DNA of 64,000 nucleotides from Ensifer adhaerens (GCF_020035535.1 NZ_CP083349.1:3932001-3996000), one strand, 5' to 3'. Shown: positions 30,024-39,370, counted from the stretch's first letter. The notes: a model not told the origin generated them from the letters alone. Translations and numbers: made by a program.

Positions 30024-31283
30024 TTACTTCGCCGGCTTGTACCAGCCGTCGAGGCCCTTCTGCAGCTTCTCGGCGGCAACTTCAGGCGTATCCGTGCCAT
30101 TGATCACGTTGGCCGATTCGACCCAGGTTTCGTTTTCCAGGTTCGGGGTGCCGCGCGACAGAATCTGGTAGGTCGAGCGGATCGTCGGCTTGCACTTTTC
30201 GCGCCAGGAGACGAATTCCTGAGCGAGCGGATCGGCCATCTTCACCGGGGTCGAGTTCAGGCTGAAGAAGCCCGGCAGCGCGTTGGCATAGATTTCGGCG
30301 AATTCAGGCGACGAGATCCAGGTCAGCAGCTTCTTGGCTTCCTCGGCATGGGCGCTCTTGGCGTTCAGGCCGACGCCGATGTCGTTGTGGTCGGAGATGT
30401 AGCAAGCGTCGCCGGCGTTCTTAACCGGAGGCGGGAAGGCGCCCATCTTGAACTGGGCCTGGGTGTTGAACAGGCCGATTTCCCACGAGCCGGCCGGGTA
30501 GATTGCTGCGCGGCCGAGCGTGAACAGGTTCTGGCTGTCGGGATAGGTCTGGGCTTCGAAGCCGTCGCCGAGGTAATCCTTCCACTTGGCCAGGACCCTG
30601 TAGGGCTCGACCCACGGTGCGTCGGTCAGCTTTTCTTCGCCCTTGATCAGCTTGGCGCGGCCTTCTTCACCCTTCCAGTAGGTCGGACCGATGTTCTGGT
30701 AGCCCATGGTGGCGGCTTCCCAGAGGTCCTTCGTGCCCATTGCCATCGGGATGTAGTTGCCGTCGGCCTTGATCTTGTCGAGGGCAGCGAAGAATTCCGC
30801 TTCCGTCGTCGGAATCTGGATGCCGAGCTGGTCGAAGGCGTCCTTGTTGTAGATGAAGCCGTGGATGACCGAAGCCATCGGCACGCAGAAGGTCGCCTTG
30901 CCGTCATCGGTGGTCCAGGCGGACTTGGCAACCGGCGAGAAGTTTTCCATGCCCGGCAGCGCGGTCAGGTCGGCGAGGTGCTTCTTGTTGTAGAGTTCGA
31001 GCGAGGCGTCGAACGGACGGCAGGTGATGAGGTCGCCTGCCGAGCCGGCGTCGAGCTTGGCGTTCAGCGCAGCGTTGTATTCGGTCGGAGCGGTCGGAGC
31101 GAACTTGACCTTGATGCCCGGGTTCTTCGCTTCGAAGGCCGGGATCAGCTTTTCCTGCCAGATCGCCAGGTCGTCGTTGCGCCAGCTTTCGATGGTCAGC
31201 GTCACGTCCTCGGCGTGTGCCAGCCCGGCCGTGCCGAGAATGCTCGACGCGAGCAGCAGGCCCTTGATAGTCGTACGGGTCAT
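30024..31283 (-). CDS. Sugar ABC transporter substrate-binding protein
   Basis: 419 aa with a signal peptide cleaved after AHA (~24). The type 1 extracellular solute-binding fold (MalE-like) is evident from the ESWRNDD...AFEAKNPGIKV opening. Its place between murQ and two permeases, opposite nagA, points to GlcNAc, chitobiose or MurNAc as ligand. It is periplasmic and probably the most abundant product of the operon. Confidence 0.93.
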   Translation of the reverse strand: MTRTTIKGLLLASSILGTAGLAHAEDVTLTIESWRNDDLAIWQEKLIPAFEAKNPGIKVKFAPTAPTEYNAALNAKLDAGSAGDLITCRPFDASLELYNKKHLADLTALPGMENFSPVAKSAWTTDDGKATFCVPMASVIHGFIYNKDAFDQLGIQIPTTEAEFFAALDKIKADGNYIPMAMGTKDLWEAATMGYQNIGPTYWKGEEGRAKLIKGEEKLTDAPWVEPYRVLAKWKDYLGDGFEAQTYPDSQNLFTLGRAAIYPAGSWEIGLFNTQAQFKMGAFPPPVKNAGDACYISDHNDIGVGLNAKSAHAEEAKKLLTWISSPEFAEIYANALPGFFSLNSTPVKMADPLAQEFVSWREKCKPTIRSTYQILSRGTPNLENETWVESANVINGTDTPEVAAEKLQKGLDGWYKPAK

Positions 31284-31340
31284 TTAGCTTCTCCCTCTTA
31301 TATTGCGCCGTTTTGGCGCGGTTTGAGTCCCAGGCTTATG

Positions 31341-32237
31341 TCAGGCCGTGACGATATCGATCGCCCGGCGCAGGTTCTGTTTGGTCTGGCTGAGTGCCGC
31401 CTCGGCCGCCGCGACGTCTTTCGCGCCGGAAGCAAGCAGGATGGCGATCTTGACCGAACCGGAGGCCTCGTTGATCAGCCGTCCGGCTTCGGCGGCGCTG
31501 ATGCCGGTGATGTCGGTGACAATGCGGATGGCACGGCCATGCAATTTGATGTTGTCGGCACGCAGGTTGACCATATGGCCGTCGAGCACGTGGCCGAGAT
31601 GAATGCCGACCAACGTCGAGAACATGTTGAAGGCGATCTTCTGCGCCGTGCCGGCGCCCATGCGGGTCGAGCCGGAGACCACTTCCGGCGGCGTCTGCAA
31701 GAGGATCGCCACATCGGCGTCCTTGAACAGCGCTGCACCCGGATTGTTGGCAACCGCGATTACCTTGGCGCCGCGCTTGCGGGCCTCGTCGGCGGCGGCA
31801 AGTGCATAAGGGGTGGAGCCGCTGGCGGAAACGGACACGAGACAGTCGCCGGCGCCGATGCCGGCCTTGCGCACGTCCTCGCGGGCGAGGTCCATGTCGT
31901 CTTCATAGCCGCCCGCCAGGTCGCTGAGGCTGGCTGCGCCGCCCGCAAGCAGGATGACGATCTGGTCCTGGGCAATGCCGTAGGTGCCGGGCAGCTCAAG
32001 GGCATCGGCCATCGCCATCAGGCCGGAGCTGCCGGCGCCCGCATAGGCAAGACGTCGACCGGAGGAAAGCGCTTCGGCTGCGATCGAAGCGGCCGCGGAG
32101 ATCGACTCAATCGCCGCATCGACGGCCTTGGCCGCAGCCTGCTGGCCGGCTGCGAGCAGCCGCAGCGCCAGCGCCGGATGCATAAGATCCAGGCCCTTGG
32201 CGTTGTCGTGACGCTCTTCGGTCTTTGCTGACGGCAT
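31341..32237 (-). CDS. murQ: N-acetylmuramic acid 6-phosphate etherase
   Basis: 298 aa. SIS-fold phosphosugar motifs AGAGSSGLMA and SASGSTPYAL are present, and PEVVSGSTRMGAGTAQK is the MurQ signature with the catalytic Glu. It removes lactate from MurNAc-6-P to give GlcNAc-6-P, the NagA substrate. It is the first gene of the leftward importer operon, directly after the shared operator region, so murein sugars are probably a main substrate of this locus. Confidence 0.94.
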   Translation of the reverse strand: MPSAKTEERHDNAKGLDLMHPALALRLLAAGQQAAAKAVDAAIESISAAASIAAEALSSGRRLAYAGAGSSGLMAMADALELPGTYGIAQDQIVILLAGGAASLSDLAGGYEDDMDLAREDVRKAGIGAGDCLVSVSASGSTPYALAAADEARKRGAKVIAVANNPGAALFKDADVAILLQTPPEVVSGSTRMGAGTAQKIAFNMFSTLVGIHLGHVLDGHMVNLRADNIKLHGRAIRIVTDITGISAAEAGRLINEASGSVKIAILLASGAKDVAAAEAALSQTKQNLRRAIDIVTA

Positions 32238-32267
32238 GGGTCGTGTCTCCTCTCGGTTGAAATTAAT

Positions 32268-32286
32268 GCCAAAAAAATACCAATTG
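32268..32286 (-). promoter_or_regulatory. Operator-like site upstream of murQ
   Basis: Read on the reverse strand it contains ATTGGTATTTTTTTGG, identical over 16 bp to the site at 32397-32412 in the opposite orientation. It lies 31 bp from the murQ start. It is a likely binding site for the GntR regulator encoded at 33318. Confidence 0.65.
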
Positions 32287-32396
32287 TCCAGCGGAATTTA
32301 ACTTTTGACGCTCGAAAAAACTAATCGTCTAAATTAGCCATTGAATTTCAATGGATTGCAACGAAATCGAGAGCATGAGTGGATTCGGACTTGGTT

Positions 32397-32416
32397 ATTG
32401 GTATTTTTTTGGTATC
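32397..32416 (+). promoter_or_regulatory. Operator-like site upstream of the kinase-GntR-nagA operon
   Basis: ATTGGTATTTTTTTGG followed by TATC; two direct TTGGTAT half-sites sit 11 bp apart, one helical turn. It mirrors the murQ-side site and lies 21 bp before the kinase start, consistent with coordinate repression of both operons. Confidence 0.65.
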
Positions 32417-32436
32417 TTTGATGGGCGGAGGTGCTC

Positions 32437-33321
32437 ATGACAAATTACCTGATAGGAATCGATGGTGGCGGAACGAGCTGCCGGGCTGCCGTGGCGACGG
32501 CGGATGGGCGCATTCTCGGGCGCGGCAAGGCCGGCGCGGCGAACATCCTGACGGACCCGGAGACCGCACTCGCCAATATTGGTGAGGCCGCGCGCGCTGC
32601 ATTCTTAGAGGCCGGCCTCGATCCTGAAGGCATTGCCGCCGCAAAGGCCATTGTCGGCGTGGCCGGACACAATGTCGGCGACGCCGTGCACTACGTAAAG
32701 CGCCGTTTGCCCTTCGCTGCCGCGGATATCGAATCGGACGGTTTGATCGCGCTGCAGGGCGCGCTCGGCAACCAGGACGGCGCGGTTGCCATCCTCGGCA
32801 CCGGCACCATCTATATCCTGCGCCAGGGCGAAACCGTGAGCTATGTCGGCGGCTGGGGTTTTACCATCGGCGACCACGGCAGTGGCGCCCGCATCGGTCA
32901 CGCGCTCCTGCAGGAAAGCCTGCTTGCCTTCGACAATATCCACGAGGCCTCCCCGGTCACGGACTCCGTCATGGCCGAATTCAACAATGACGCCCGCGAC
33001 GTCGTCGATTTCGCCCGCCTCGCCAAACCCGGTGAGTTTGGCCGCTACGCGCCGCGGGTCTTCGAAGGCGCTGCCGCCGGCGACCCCGTTGCGGTACGGC
33101 TATTGAAGGCTGCTGCCATCACCGTAGACGAGGCGCTCGACGCCGTGGTTGCAAGGGGATGCGAGAGGCTGTGTCTGCTCGGCGGATTGGCTCCGCTTTA
33201 TCGGCCCTGGCTTGCGGAGCGACACCAGGCGCTCCTGGTCGAAGCGGAAGCGGATGCGTTGACAGGATCGGTCGCGCTTGCGGCCCAACGGTTCGGCTCA
33301 CAGGTGAGGGCAGGCGCATGA
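32437..33321 (+). CDS. BadF/BadG-type ATPase, probable N-acetylglucosamine/MurNAc kinase
   Basis: 294 aa; a GGAGG ribosome site precedes the ATG at 32437. The ASKHA phosphate motif GIDGGGTSCRA, the second motif ILGTGTIYIL and the GLAPLYRPWL end match the eukaryote-like NAG kinase branch of BcrAD_BadFG proteins. It would phosphorylate the imported amino sugar at C6, replacing PTS phosphorylation. It overlaps the GntR gene by 4 bp (ATGA), indicating translational coupling. Confidence 0.88.
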   Translation: MTNYLIGIDGGGTSCRAAVATADGRILGRGKAGAANILTDPETALANIGEAARAAFLEAGLDPEGIAAAKAIVGVAGHNVGDAVHYVKRRLPFAAADIESDGLIALQGALGNQDGAVAILGTGTIYILRQGETVSYVGGWGFTIGDHGSGARIGHALLQESLLAFDNIHEASPVTDSVMAEFNNDARDVVDFARLAKPGEFGRYAPRVFEGAAAGDPVAVRLLKAAAITVDEALDAVVARGCERLCLLGGLAPLYRPWLAERHQALLVEAEADALTGSVALAAQRFGSQVRAGA

Positions 33322-34082
33322 CGCACCAGCTCGCTTCCATTCTGCCGCTTGAGGGCCTGCAGTCCGGAGGGTCGGGGCCGCTCTATCTCAAGCTTCGGCA
33401 ATCGCTCGAGGACGCAATCCAGTCGGGCAAGCTCAATCACGGTGACGCCCTGCCGCCGGAACGCGATCTGGCGGACTACGCCAATATCAGCCGCGTGACC
33501 GTGCGCAAGGCGGTCGACGACCTCGTGCGCGACGGTCTGCTGGTTCGCCGCCACGGTTCCGGAACCTTTGTCGTCAAGCCTGTCTCCAAGGTGCAGCAGT
33601 CGCTGTCGCGGCTGACCTCGTTTACCGAAGACATGGCGCGCCGCGGGTTGAACACCCACGCGCGCTGGCTGGAGCGCGGCCTGTTTCATCCTTCGCCGGA
33701 TGAGATGATGGCGCTCGGCCTGCCGGCCGATGCTCTGGTTGCGCGCCTCGGACGTCTGCGCATTGCCGACGACATGCCGCTCGCGATCGAGCGCGCCAGC
33801 ATCTCGGCGGAGTTCCTGCCGGATCCGCAGGCCGTTACTTCGTCGCTCTATACTGCGCTCGACAAGACGCGCTCGCGTCCGGTTCGCGCCGTGCAGCGCA
33901 TCTCCGCCTGCAACATCAAGGATCCGGATGCCTCGATGCTCGGCGTCGCCGTCGGCTCGGCCGGCCTTTCCATCGAACGTGTGTCCTATCTCGCATCGGG
34001 ACGCGTCGTCGAATTCACCCGCTCGCTCTATCGGGGCGATGCCTATGATTTTGTCGCGGAACTGACGCTGTCGGAATCCTAA
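33318..34082 (+). CDS. GntR-family (HutC/UTRA) transcriptional regulator
   Basis: 254 aa. An N-terminal winged helix (GPLYLKLRQSLEDAIQSG...ALPPERDLADYANISRVTVRKAVDDLV) is joined to a UTRA ligand-binding domain. Relatives such as NagR/YvoA sense GlcN-6-P or GlcNAc-6-P. It is encoded inside the catabolic operon and probably represses both divergent operons through the two matching sites at 32268 and 32397. Confidence 0.93.
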   Translation: MTHQLASILPLEGLQSGGSGPLYLKLRQSLEDAIQSGKLNHGDALPPERDLADYANISRVTVRKAVDDLVRDGLLVRRHGSGTFVVKPVSKVQQSLSRLTSFTEDMARRGLNTHARWLERGLFHPSPDEMMALGLPADALVARLGRLRIADDMPLAIERASISAEFLPDPQAVTSSLYTALDKTRSRPVRAVQRISACNIKDPDASMLGVAVGSAGLSIERVSYLASGRVVEFTRSLYRGDAYDFVAELTLSES

Positions 34083-34110
34083 AGCGACCGCCCGCAGAAA
34101 GGAATTGACC

Positions 34111-35133
34111 ATGCAGACCAATATGCGCCGAGAAATCGACGAAATCCCCGAGGCCGCCCAGCGCCTGCTGGAGCGCTCCGCCGATCAGTTGAAGGCAGCC
34201 GGCGCCGCACTCCGCGCCAAGGACCCGGCCTTCCTGGTGACTATCGCCCGTGGCTCCTCCGACCATGCGGCACTGTTCCTGAAATATGCGATCGAACTGC
34301 AGGCCGGCCGACCCGTCGCCTCGCTTGGGCCGTCGCTGGCTTCCATTTACGGCGCCAAGCTGAAGCTCGGTGGCGCTGCGGCGATCGCGATTTCGCAATC
34401 GGGCAAGAGCCCTGACATCGTCGCCATGGCGCAGGCCGCGACAGATGCCGGTGCGGTCTCGATCGCGCTCACCAACACGCTGCCCTCGCCGATTTCTGAG
34501 GCCTGCACCAACCCGCTCGACATTCTTGCCGGCCCGGAAATCGCCGTTGCCGCCACCAAGTCCTACGTCAATTCGATCGTCGCCGGCCTTTCCGTGCTCG
34601 GCGAGTGGACCGGTGATGCGGCGCTGCAACGCGCGGTCGCCGACCTGCCGAACCAGTTTGCCAAGGCGGTCAAGCTCGACTGGCAGGCGTTTGCCGATGA
34701 TCTCGGCGAGGCGGAATCGCTCTACGTGCTCGGCCGCGGCCCGGCGCTTGCGATCGCCAGCGAAGCGGCGCTGAAATTCAAGGAAACCTCGGGCATGCAT
34801 GCGGAAGCCTATTCCGCGGCGGAAGTGCTGCACGGGCCGGTGGCGCTCGTCGGTGCCAAGTTCCCGGTGCTGACGCTCGCCGCCCGTGACGCGGCCGAAG
34901 CCTCGGTCGCCGGCATCGCCGATGGTATGGCGGAAAAGGGCGCGGTGGTTCATGCTACATCGAGCCGTGCGACCAAGGCCAAGCGCCTGCCGTTCGTCGA
35001 GACGGGCCACCCGATCACCGACGCGCTGACGCTGATCCTGCCGTTCTATGGTTTCGTCGAGGCCTGGTCGCGTTCGCGCGGTCTCAACCCCGATGCACCG
35101 GCAAGCCTCAAGAAGGTAACGGAGACGAGATGA
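34111..35133 (+). CDS. SIS-domain glucosamine-6-phosphate deaminase/isomerase (NagB-II/GlmS-like)
   Basis: 340 aa with two SIS domains and no glutaminase domain. Phosphosugar motifs are ARGSSDHAA, ISQSGKSPDI and GRGPALAIASEAALKFKE. It most likely converts GlcN-6-P to fructose-6-P and ammonia, taking the place of classical NagB. The ATG at 34111 is preferred because an AGAAAGGA ribosome site lies upstream. It overlaps nagA by 4 bp. Confidence 0.9.
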   Translation: MQTNMRREIDEIPEAAQRLLERSADQLKAAGAALRAKDPAFLVTIARGSSDHAALFLKYAIELQAGRPVASLGPSLASIYGAKLKLGGAAAIAISQSGKSPDIVAMAQAATDAGAVSIALTNTLPSPISEACTNPLDILAGPEIAVAATKSYVNSIVAGLSVLGEWTGDAALQRAVADLPNQFAKAVKLDWQAFADDLGEAESLYVLGRGPALAIASEAALKFKETSGMHAEAYSAAEVLHGPVALVGAKFPVLTLAARDAAEASVAGIADGMAEKGAVVHATSSRATKAKRLPFVETGHPITDALTLILPFYGFVEAWSRSRGLNPDAPASLKKVTETR

Positions 35134-36290
35134 GCGTGAGTAAGGCAATCACCGGCGCCCGCCTGTTCGACGGCGTCGAATGGCACGACGGCTGCGCCCT
35201 CGTGATCGAGGCCGGCCGGGTTAAGGCCATTACGGCGTCGGCCGATGTTCCCGCCGACGTCGAAAGGATCGATGCTCATGGCATGCTGCTCGTGCCGGGC
35301 TTCATCGACCTGCAGGTGAACGGCGGCGGTGGTGCGCTTCTGAACGAAGAGCCGACCGTCGAGGGCATTCGGCAGATCTGTTCGGCGCATGCCAAGTTCG
35401 GCACCACGGCGCTGCTGCCGACGCTGATCACCGACACGCGCGAGGTTCGAAGCGCCACCATCAAGGCGGGCCTCGATGCGAAGGCCGCAGATGTGCCCGG
35501 CTTCCTTGGCCTGCATCTCGAAGGTCCGCATCTCTCTGTCGCCCGCAAGGGCGCGCACGATCCGAAGCTGATCCGCCCGATGGACGATACCGATCTCCAG
35601 GAAATGCTCGATTGTGCGAAGGCGCTCGGCGTCCTGATGGTGACCGTGGCGCCGGAAAACGCCACCAAGGAACAGGTTCGGGCGCTCGCCGATGCCGGCG
35701 CCGTCGTCAGCCTTGGCCATACGGATGTCGGCTACGAAACCGCGGTCGCCTATGCCAAGGCGGGCGCGCGTACCGTGACCCACCTTTTCAACGCCATGAG
35801 CGGCCTCGGTCATCGCGAGCCCGGCGTGGTTGGCGCGGCACTTGCGACCGGCACGCTGCATGCGGGCCTGATCGCCGACGGCTACCATGTCGAGCCGGCG
35901 TCGATGGGCGTGGCGCTGCGCGCCAAGACGGGCCCGGGACAGATCTTCCTCGTCACCGACGCGATGTCGCCGATCGGCACGGACATGAAGAGCTTCCAGC
36001 TCAATGGCCGCGAGATCCTGCGCGAGGGTGGTCGTCTGACACTCGCCGACGGCACGCTTGCCGGCGCCGACATCGACATGCTCTCGTCGGTCCGGTTCGT
36101 ACACGAGAAGCTTGGCCTGCCGGTCGAAGAAGCGTTGCGCATGGCGTCCGCCTATCCGGCCGATGCCATGGGGCTCGCCACCCACAAGGGACGGCTGAAA
36201 CCCGGCGCCGATGCCGATTTCGTGCTGCTGACACCGGACCTCGGCATGGGCTCCACATGGATTGGCGGCACGCAGGTTTACGCGGCCTGA
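35130..36290 (+). CDS. nagA: N-acetylglucosamine-6-phosphate deacetylase
   Basis: 386 aa. The amidohydrolase motifs GFIDLQVNGGGG, HLEGPHL (metal Glu), the GHTD and THLFNAMSG histidines and the catalytic Asp in VTDAMSPIG are all present. It deacetylates GlcNAc-6-P to GlcN-6-P for the preceding SIS enzyme. It is the last gene of the rightward operon and is followed by a clear terminator. Confidence 0.97.
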   Translation: MSVSKAITGARLFDGVEWHDGCALVIEAGRVKAITASADVPADVERIDAHGMLLVPGFIDLQVNGGGGALLNEEPTVEGIRQICSAHAKFGTTALLPTLITDTREVRSATIKAGLDAKAADVPGFLGLHLEGPHLSVARKGAHDPKLIRPMDDTDLQEMLDCAKALGVLMVTVAPENATKEQVRALADAGAVVSLGHTDVGYETAVAYAKAGARTVTHLFNAMSGLGHREPGVVGAALATGTLHAGLIADGYHVEPASMGVALRAKTGPGQIFLVTDAMSPIGTDMKSFQLNGREILREGGRLTLADGTLAGADIDMLSSVRFVHEKLGLPVEEALRMASAYPADAMGLATHKGRLKPGADADFVLLTPDLGMGSTWIGGTQVYAA

Positions 36291-36317
36291 TAGATAGTTC
36301 GACCGTCGTCATCGAAG

Positions 36318-36351
36318 GACCCGGGAAGCGTCAAGTTGCCCGGGTCTTTTT
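36318..36351 (+). terminator. Rho-independent terminator after nagA
   Basis: GACCCGGG (36318-36325) pairs with CCCGGGTC (36339-36346), followed by TTTTT. Confidence 0.88.
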
Positions 36352-36369
36352 CTTTAGGTCGGTCAGCTG

Positions 36370-37104
36370 CTATCGCGGGCTGTGGGCCGCTAGCTTCGCC
36401 TTCATCGCCCGGACCGTCTCCGCATCGGTGCGGCGGCGGTCGGCCGAGACGAAACCCATCTCGATCAATCGCTGATCCTGAGCCGGCTCTCGAACGGAGC
36501 AGGAGGAATGAACTTCGTCGACAGCCAGACGGTCGAGAACGGTGTCGACCGTATCGAGCGTCACGCCGGATCCGGGCATGATCGATAGCCGCCCGGCGGC
36601 GCGTTCGGTCAGTTCCGCCAAACGATCGATCGCCTGCGGCGCGCTCTTCGCGCCGCCCGAGGTCAGGATGCGCTCGAAACCGAGTTCAACTGCCACGTCC
36701 ATCGCCTCTGCAAAATCCGGCACCAGATCGAAGGCGCGGTGCAGCGTCATGCCGAGCCCGGCCGCATGGCCGGTGAGCTTAATCAGCATCGAAGTGTCGA
36801 GCCGGCCATCGGCGATAGAAGCGCCGAGCACGACACCGGCCAGACCCGCGTCGCGTGCGGCATCGATGTCGCGGCGCATGATGTCGAGCTCGGTGGCGGA
36901 GAAGATGAAGTCACCCGGCCGCGGCCGGATCATCGCGTAGACCGGTACCGGCGGCGGGCCGGCAAGCGCCATCAGCCCGGGATTGGGCGTCAGGCCGCCG
37001 ATGGAAAGAGCTGCACAGAGCTCGATGCGATCGGCGCCGCCCTCGATCGCCGCGTTCAACCCGTCGGCATCGTCGACACAGACTTCGAGTTTGATGTCGC
37101 TCAT
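36370..37104 (-). CDS. cutC: CutC-family protein (TIM barrel)
   Basis: 244 aa. The N-terminal KLEVCVDDADGLNAAIEGGADRIELC and IRPRPGDF are typical of CutC, historically called a copper-homeostasis protein. The start at 37104 has an AGGAG ribosome site and overlaps the ROK kinase stop by 4 bp. Its coupling to a sugar kinase beside the amino-sugar locus suggests a carbohydrate role. No copper-binding motif is obvious. Confidence 0.92.
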   Translation of the reverse strand: MSDIKLEVCVDDADGLNAAIEGGADRIELCAALSIGGLTPNPGLMALAGPPPVPVYAMIRPRPGDFIFSATELDIMRRDIDAARDAGLAGVVLGASIADGRLDTSMLIKLTGHAAGLGMTLHRAFDLVPDFAEAMDVAVELGFERILTSGGAKSAPQAIDRLAELTERAAGRLSIMPGSGVTLDTVDTVLDRLAVDEVHSSCSVREPAQDQRLIEMGFVSADRRRTDAETVRAMKAKLAAHSPR

Positions 37105-38012
37105 GCCTTGTCTCCTGAAAGTCCGAGCAGTGCGGCACCGATCAGGCCGGGCTCGATCCGGCATTCGCCGCGCACCACCAGCGGCCGGTCGAATTGCCTC
37201 AGAATCCGGCTACGCACCGTCCTGTCGATCTCGGCGAGCAGTTCTTCGGAGTTGGAAAGGCCGCCGCCGACAGGCACGATCGTTGCACCTGTGATGTTGA
37301 TGACGAGCGCCAACGGTGAACTGACGAGATCGACGAGAATATCGACCGTGCGCTTCGCCTCGGCATCCCCCGCCTTCCAGGCTTCCATGATCTCGTGGCT
37401 CGAAAGCGTCTTGCCGTGCGCGGTCTGGTGCAGCCGTTCGAGGCCACGGGCGCCGCCGACTGTATCGACGCAGCGCCTTTGGCCGCAGCCGCAATCATAG
37501 GGAGGGATGGCGATCGGCGGGTTGCCGGCCTCCGCCGCAATCGCCGGGCCGTGCCCCCATTCGCCGGCAAAACCACCGTCGGCATTGATCAGCCGGCCGT
37601 CGATCACCAGGCCGCCGCCGACACCGGTGCCGAGGATTGCACCGAAGACGATGCGATGACCGCGCCCGGCACCCGCGCCGGCTTCGGCCAGCGCAAAACA
37701 GTCGGCGTCGTTGGCAAGCTTCACCGGCAGATGCAGCGCCGCTTCGAGTTCGGCGACCAGCTCACGCCCGTCGATGCAGGGAATGTTGGCGCATTTGATC
37801 CGCCGCGTCTCTGGATCGATGACGCCGGTGATCGAGATCGCCACGCAATCGGGATGGCCGCCCGCCTCATCCAGAACCGATTCCAATTCGCGGATGAACT
37901 GCCGGAAATCGTTGAGCGGCGTGGTTCGGCGCGGCAACGGAAAGATCCGATCGCGCGAATGGGTAATCGCGCCCTTGATTGCCGAGCCGCCGATATCGAA
38001 ACAGACGATCAT
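37101..38012 (-). CDS. ROK-family sugar kinase
   Basis: 303 aa. The ATP motif DIGGSAIKGA, the active-site LANDADCFALAEA, GTGVGGGLVIDG and the zinc motif CGCGQRRCVDTVGG are intact, as in NagK/Mlc-type proteins; no DNA-binding domain is attached. It may be a second GlcNAc, ManNAc or glucose kinase for the locus. It is coupled to cutC downstream, and its stop-side neighbour upstream is the amidase (4-bp overlap). Confidence 0.92.
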   Translation of the reverse strand: MIVCFDIGGSAIKGAITHSRDRIFPLPRRTTPLNDFRQFIRELESVLDEAGGHPDCVAISITGVIDPETRRIKCANIPCIDGRELVAELEAALHLPVKLANDADCFALAEAGAGAGRGHRIVFGAILGTGVGGGLVIDGRLINADGGFAGEWGHGPAIAAEAGNPPIAIPPYDCGCGQRRCVDTVGGARGLERLHQTAHGKTLSSHEIMEAWKAGDAEAKRTVDILVDLVSSPLALVINITGATIVPVGGGLSNSEELLAEIDRTVRSRILRQFDRPLVVRGECRIEPGLIGAALLGLSGDKA

Positions 38013-39370
38013 GCCTCACCCCGGATGATCGCTTCGGCAGAGAGCGCGACCGAAAGCAGCCTGTCGTCCTGGTGGTGTGGTGCCGCAAGCTGAAAGCCGA
38101 CGGGCATTTCTGCAGCCCCAAGCCCACAGGGGATGGAGATGCCGCAGAAATCCAGGAAATTGCCGATCGAGGTGTTGCGGAGCGTCTTGGCGTTGGTCTT
38201 GAAGAATAACTCGTCGTCTTTAAGAAGCGGCGCGATCGGCGGCGCCACATGTGGCAGCGTCGGGTGGGCTATGAGTTCGTTCGGCCTCAGGCTGTCGACC
38301 GTCTCATGGATCAGTTGGTCGCGCGCGTCGAGCAGGGCGATGTAGTCGGGCATGGTGATCTTCTCGCCGAGCCGTATGCGGGCAACGACGCGTGGATCGA
38401 TCGCATTGGCTTCGGGTCCGGCCAGCCGTTCGCGATGAAGCGCATAGGCCTCCGCCGTTACCAGGGCGCCGTGGCGCGCCATCAGTCCGAAGACCGCCGA
38501 GAAGGCCGGGAAGGCGCGGCGGCTGACAGCAACGCCGGCCTTTTCGAGGCGCTTGACCGCATCCTCGAAGGTCTCGACGACCTCCGGCTCCGCATCGTCG
38601 AAGACGACCGTTTCCGGGATCACCAGCGCCACGCCCGAGAGGTCGGCGCGCCGCACCGTTGGGGCCGTCAGTCCGTGCATGGCGGCATCCACCCACACGG
38701 CATCCTGCACCGTATGGCAGAGCGGCCCGAGCGAATCGAGGCTTTCGGCCAGCGGATAGACGCCCTTCATCGCGTAGCGGCCACGCGTCGCCTTGTACCC
38801 GACGATGCCGGTCATCGCCGCGGGAATGCGCACGGACCCGCCGGTATCGGTGCCGATCGCCGCGGGCACCAGTCCTGCCGCGACCGCGACAGCCGAGCCT
38901 GAAGACGAGCCGCCGGGAATGCGCTCGACGTCGCTGGCCGCGGGGTTTCGCGGCGTGCCGTGATGCGGATTGATGCCGAGGCCCGAAAAAGCGAACTCGC
39001 TCATGTTGGTGCGGCCGACGCTGACCATGCCGGCAGCAGCGACTGTGGCAACGACAGGTGCGTCGGCGGTGGCCGGAGCATTTGCCTGCAGCACAGTCGA
39101 GCCGGCGGTGGTGACGTTGCCGGCCGTGTCGAACAGGTCCTTCCATGCAACCGGCAGGCCGTCGAGCATGCCGAGCGAACGCCCCGCCCTGAGGCGCCGC
39201 GATGCCGCCTCGGCATCCCGGGTCGCCCGCTCGGGCGTCAGTTCGACGAAGATGGCATAGTCGCCATGTGCATCGATCGCCGCATAGGTTTCCTTGGCAA
39301 GGTCCACCGGATCCAGCTTGCCGCTCTGAACCAGGACCGAAAGGCTGGCGAGTGTCTTTTGTTCTGTCAT
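38009..39370 (-). CDS. Amidase (amidase signature family)
   Basis: 453 aa from an ATG with a GGAGGA ribosome site. The Ser-cisSer-Lys triad is visible: Lys in AWKDLFD, the cis-Ser in GGSSSGSA and the nucleophile in GTDTGGSVRIPA. The substrate is unknown. It is the first gene of a three-gene set with the ROK kinase and cutC, all overlapping by 4 bp, so its amide substrate may be linked to amino sugars or muropeptides (inference). Confidence 0.92.
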   Translation of the reverse strand: MTEQKTLASLSVLVQSGKLDPVDLAKETYAAIDAHGDYAIFVELTPERATRDAEAASRRLRAGRSLGMLDGLPVAWKDLFDTAGNVTTAGSTVLQANAPATADAPVVATVAAAGMVSVGRTNMSEFAFSGLGINPHHGTPRNPAASDVERIPGGSSSGSAVAVAAGLVPAAIGTDTGGSVRIPAAMTGIVGYKATRGRYAMKGVYPLAESLDSLGPLCHTVQDAVWVDAAMHGLTAPTVRRADLSGVALVIPETVVFDDAEPEVVETFEDAVKRLEKAGVAVSRRAFPAFSAVFGLMARHGALVTAEAYALHRERLAGPEANAIDPRVVARIRLGEKITMPDYIALLDARDQLIHETVDSLRPNELIAHPTLPHVAPPIAPLLKDDELFFKTNAKTLRNTSIGNFLDFCGISIPCGLGAAEMPVGFQLAAPHHQDDRLLSVALSAEAIIRGEA

